The notes under the pieces were generated by a model that was given only the letters and a program-made list of their open reading frames with translations, made no database searches and was not told the DNA's origin. A stretch of 64,000 nucleotides of DNA from Peronospora farinosa (Eukaryota; Oomycota; Peronosporomycetes; Peronosporales; Peronosporaceae). Location of the stretch: contig CANTFK010000943.1 in assembly GCA_947646735.1 (NCBI GenBank), positions 310,001 through 374,000 of the forward strand, written 5' to 3'. Shown one piece after another: positions 63,032-64,000 of this stretch; positions within the stretch are counted from its first letter, which is position 1; every line of letters starts with the position of its first letter. A program made the position numbers and the translations under genes.

Positions 63032-64000
63032 TCAAGTTTAGAGTATATTTGCTCGGTGAAAAGATGTTTTCTATCTACACAGATCACGCATCATTGCGAA
63101 CCGCCGTCAAGAGTCCTCACTTGTTTCAGCGTATGGCACGGTGGTTGTCATTTTTTGCCGAGTATAATTTTGTGGTGCATTACAAGCCTGGCAAGAATAA
63201 CATTCTCGCCGATGCGCTTTCTCGTCGTCGGGGTGATTACGATCCTTGGCGTGATATGGGTCATCAAACGGAGTATGTTGATGACGACGAAGATATCTGT
63301 GTGTGTTGTATTGAACTGGGACTTAATGCGGTGATTTCGACCCCCGTGCTTTCGATCCGAACTCAGATCGCTGAATCCTACGCGAATGATTCCTTCTATG
63401 CAGGAATCATCAACTATCTCAGGGACCCGAGCGAAAAATTAATCGCGAAGTTGACGAAACCAACACGCGACAACATCAAGCGTTACGCGCTTGACGGTCC
63501 GCTGCTGACGTACACGATGAACGTCTTTCATCCACCGCGGGTCGTCATCCCTTCTGATGACGACCTTCGAGCCCGATTGGTTTATGAGTTTCACGACAGC
63601 CCAGCTGGCGGACACCTGGGTCGCGAAAAGACGTTTGCAGCTATTTCTCGCGTATTTTTCTGGCCGCGAATGTATAAATACATCCAGAAATGGGTGCGCT
63701 CCTGTGAAACCTGTCAGCGTGTGAAGCCCGCGCCATCTTCACAAGCCCCATTGCGTCCGCTTCCGATTGCTACGGAAGCCTGGCGCTCGGTCAGCATGGA
63801 TTTTATCTTTGGCCTTCCACCGGATGAACAGAAACGCACGGGCGTATTGGTTCTAGTGGATCGATTCAGCAAAATGGTGCATTTTGCTCCGGTCTCCGCT
63901 CACATTACGGCGGAGACGACAGCGAAGATCTTCATCGATCTTATCTTTAGGCATCACGGCTTGCCAGAATCTATTGTTTCGGACCGTGACCCGCGTTTCA
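63026..64000 (+). pseudogene. pol: Gypsy family A pol: RNase H end and integrase (partial)
   Basis: After a frame change near 63025, [19 protein letters not shown] and LADALSRR (63080-63230) close the RNase H domain. The integrase zinc finger (GGHLGREKTFAAISRVFFWP … CETCQRVKP) is at 63605-63730, and the core starts [12 protein letters not shown] at 63795 and reaches SDRDPRF at the right edge. The frame is open over this last kilobase. Confidence 0.8.

Larger units (their letters stand above)
58995..64000 (+). mobile_element. Ty3/Gypsy LTR retrotransposon, family A, right copy (5' part, runs off right edge)
   Basis: Order on the plus strand: 5' LTR (58995-59313), primer-binding site, gag (59340-60379), protease, repeat linker, RT, RNase H, integrase up to base 64000. 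It has many stops and frame breaks against the left copy: frameshift in gag near 59565, TAA at 60032, TAA at 60688, frame break near 60915, TAG at 62352, a TGA in RT near 62490, and frame breaks near 62610 and 63025. It is therefore a dead, older copy than the left one. Confidence 0.9.

Overview
The window looks like nuclear DNA of a plant-pathogenic oomycete of the Peronosporales (Phytophthora or downy mildew type). Three things suggest this: very compact genes with short GT-AG introns (about 50-120 bp); a gene set typical of oomycetes (TKL kinases, a receptor-like pseudokinase, a PDI with an ERp29-like tail); and nested Ty3/Gypsy retrotransposons. This is inference from gene structure and protein content; no marker gene fixes the species. 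I saw no rRNA, tRNA, CRISPR array or secreted RXLR-type effector.

Layout. (1) 1-12.3 kb is a nest of retrotransposons. A Gypsy element of family A (minus strand, 5' LTR 5364-5707, running off the left edge) sits inside the pol gene of a Gypsy element of family B (minus strand, 5' LTR from 9602). That element in turn interrupts an old plus-strand Gypsy fragment (about 10.79-11.9 kb). (2) 12.35-50.0 kb is a dense block of twelve host genes: MED14 (+), a protein disulfide isomerase (-), a myristoylation-signal TKL kinase (-), a small coiled-coil protein (-), PRP8 (+), CNOT10 (+), a G3BP-like NTF2/RRM protein (-), an SCP2-domain protein (+), WDR55 (+), a receptor-like pseudokinase (-), a PDZ-like/Q-rich protein (+), SDHB (-), then a membrane RBR E3 ligase (+) and a Bud23-like methyltransferase (+). 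Counting each of these separately gives fourteen models. (3) 50.4-64 kb is a second nest: a possible LTR and gag-like remnant, then a family B element (minus, 51220-58994) whose 5' LTR is split by a family A element (plus, from 58995) running off the right edge.

Most host genes are housekeeping genes: transcription (Mediator), splicing (PRP8), mRNA decay (CCR4-NOT), ribosome biogenesis (WDR55, Bud23-like), stress-granule RNA binding (G3BP-like), ER folding (PDI) and respiration (SDHB). They are not an operon. Neighbours are mostly divergent or convergent with gaps of 0.1-0.6 kb, so several promoters must be shared or very short. The largest gap (32.4-35.4 kb) holds a GC-rich 0.6 kb block flanked by a 16-bp direct repeat.

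For multi-exon genes I rebuilt the exons by hand from splice signals, frame and protein similarity. The total coding length is a multiple of three in every finished model. The 5' ends of the PDZ-like gene (41.6 kb) and the coiled-coil gene (20.0 kb) are not settled. The points most worth a second look are a 6-nt microexon in PRP8, a receptor-like kinase that has lost its catalytic residues, variable peptide repeats between protease and reverse transcriptase in family A, and a primer-binding site that appears to overlap the gag start codon in family B.
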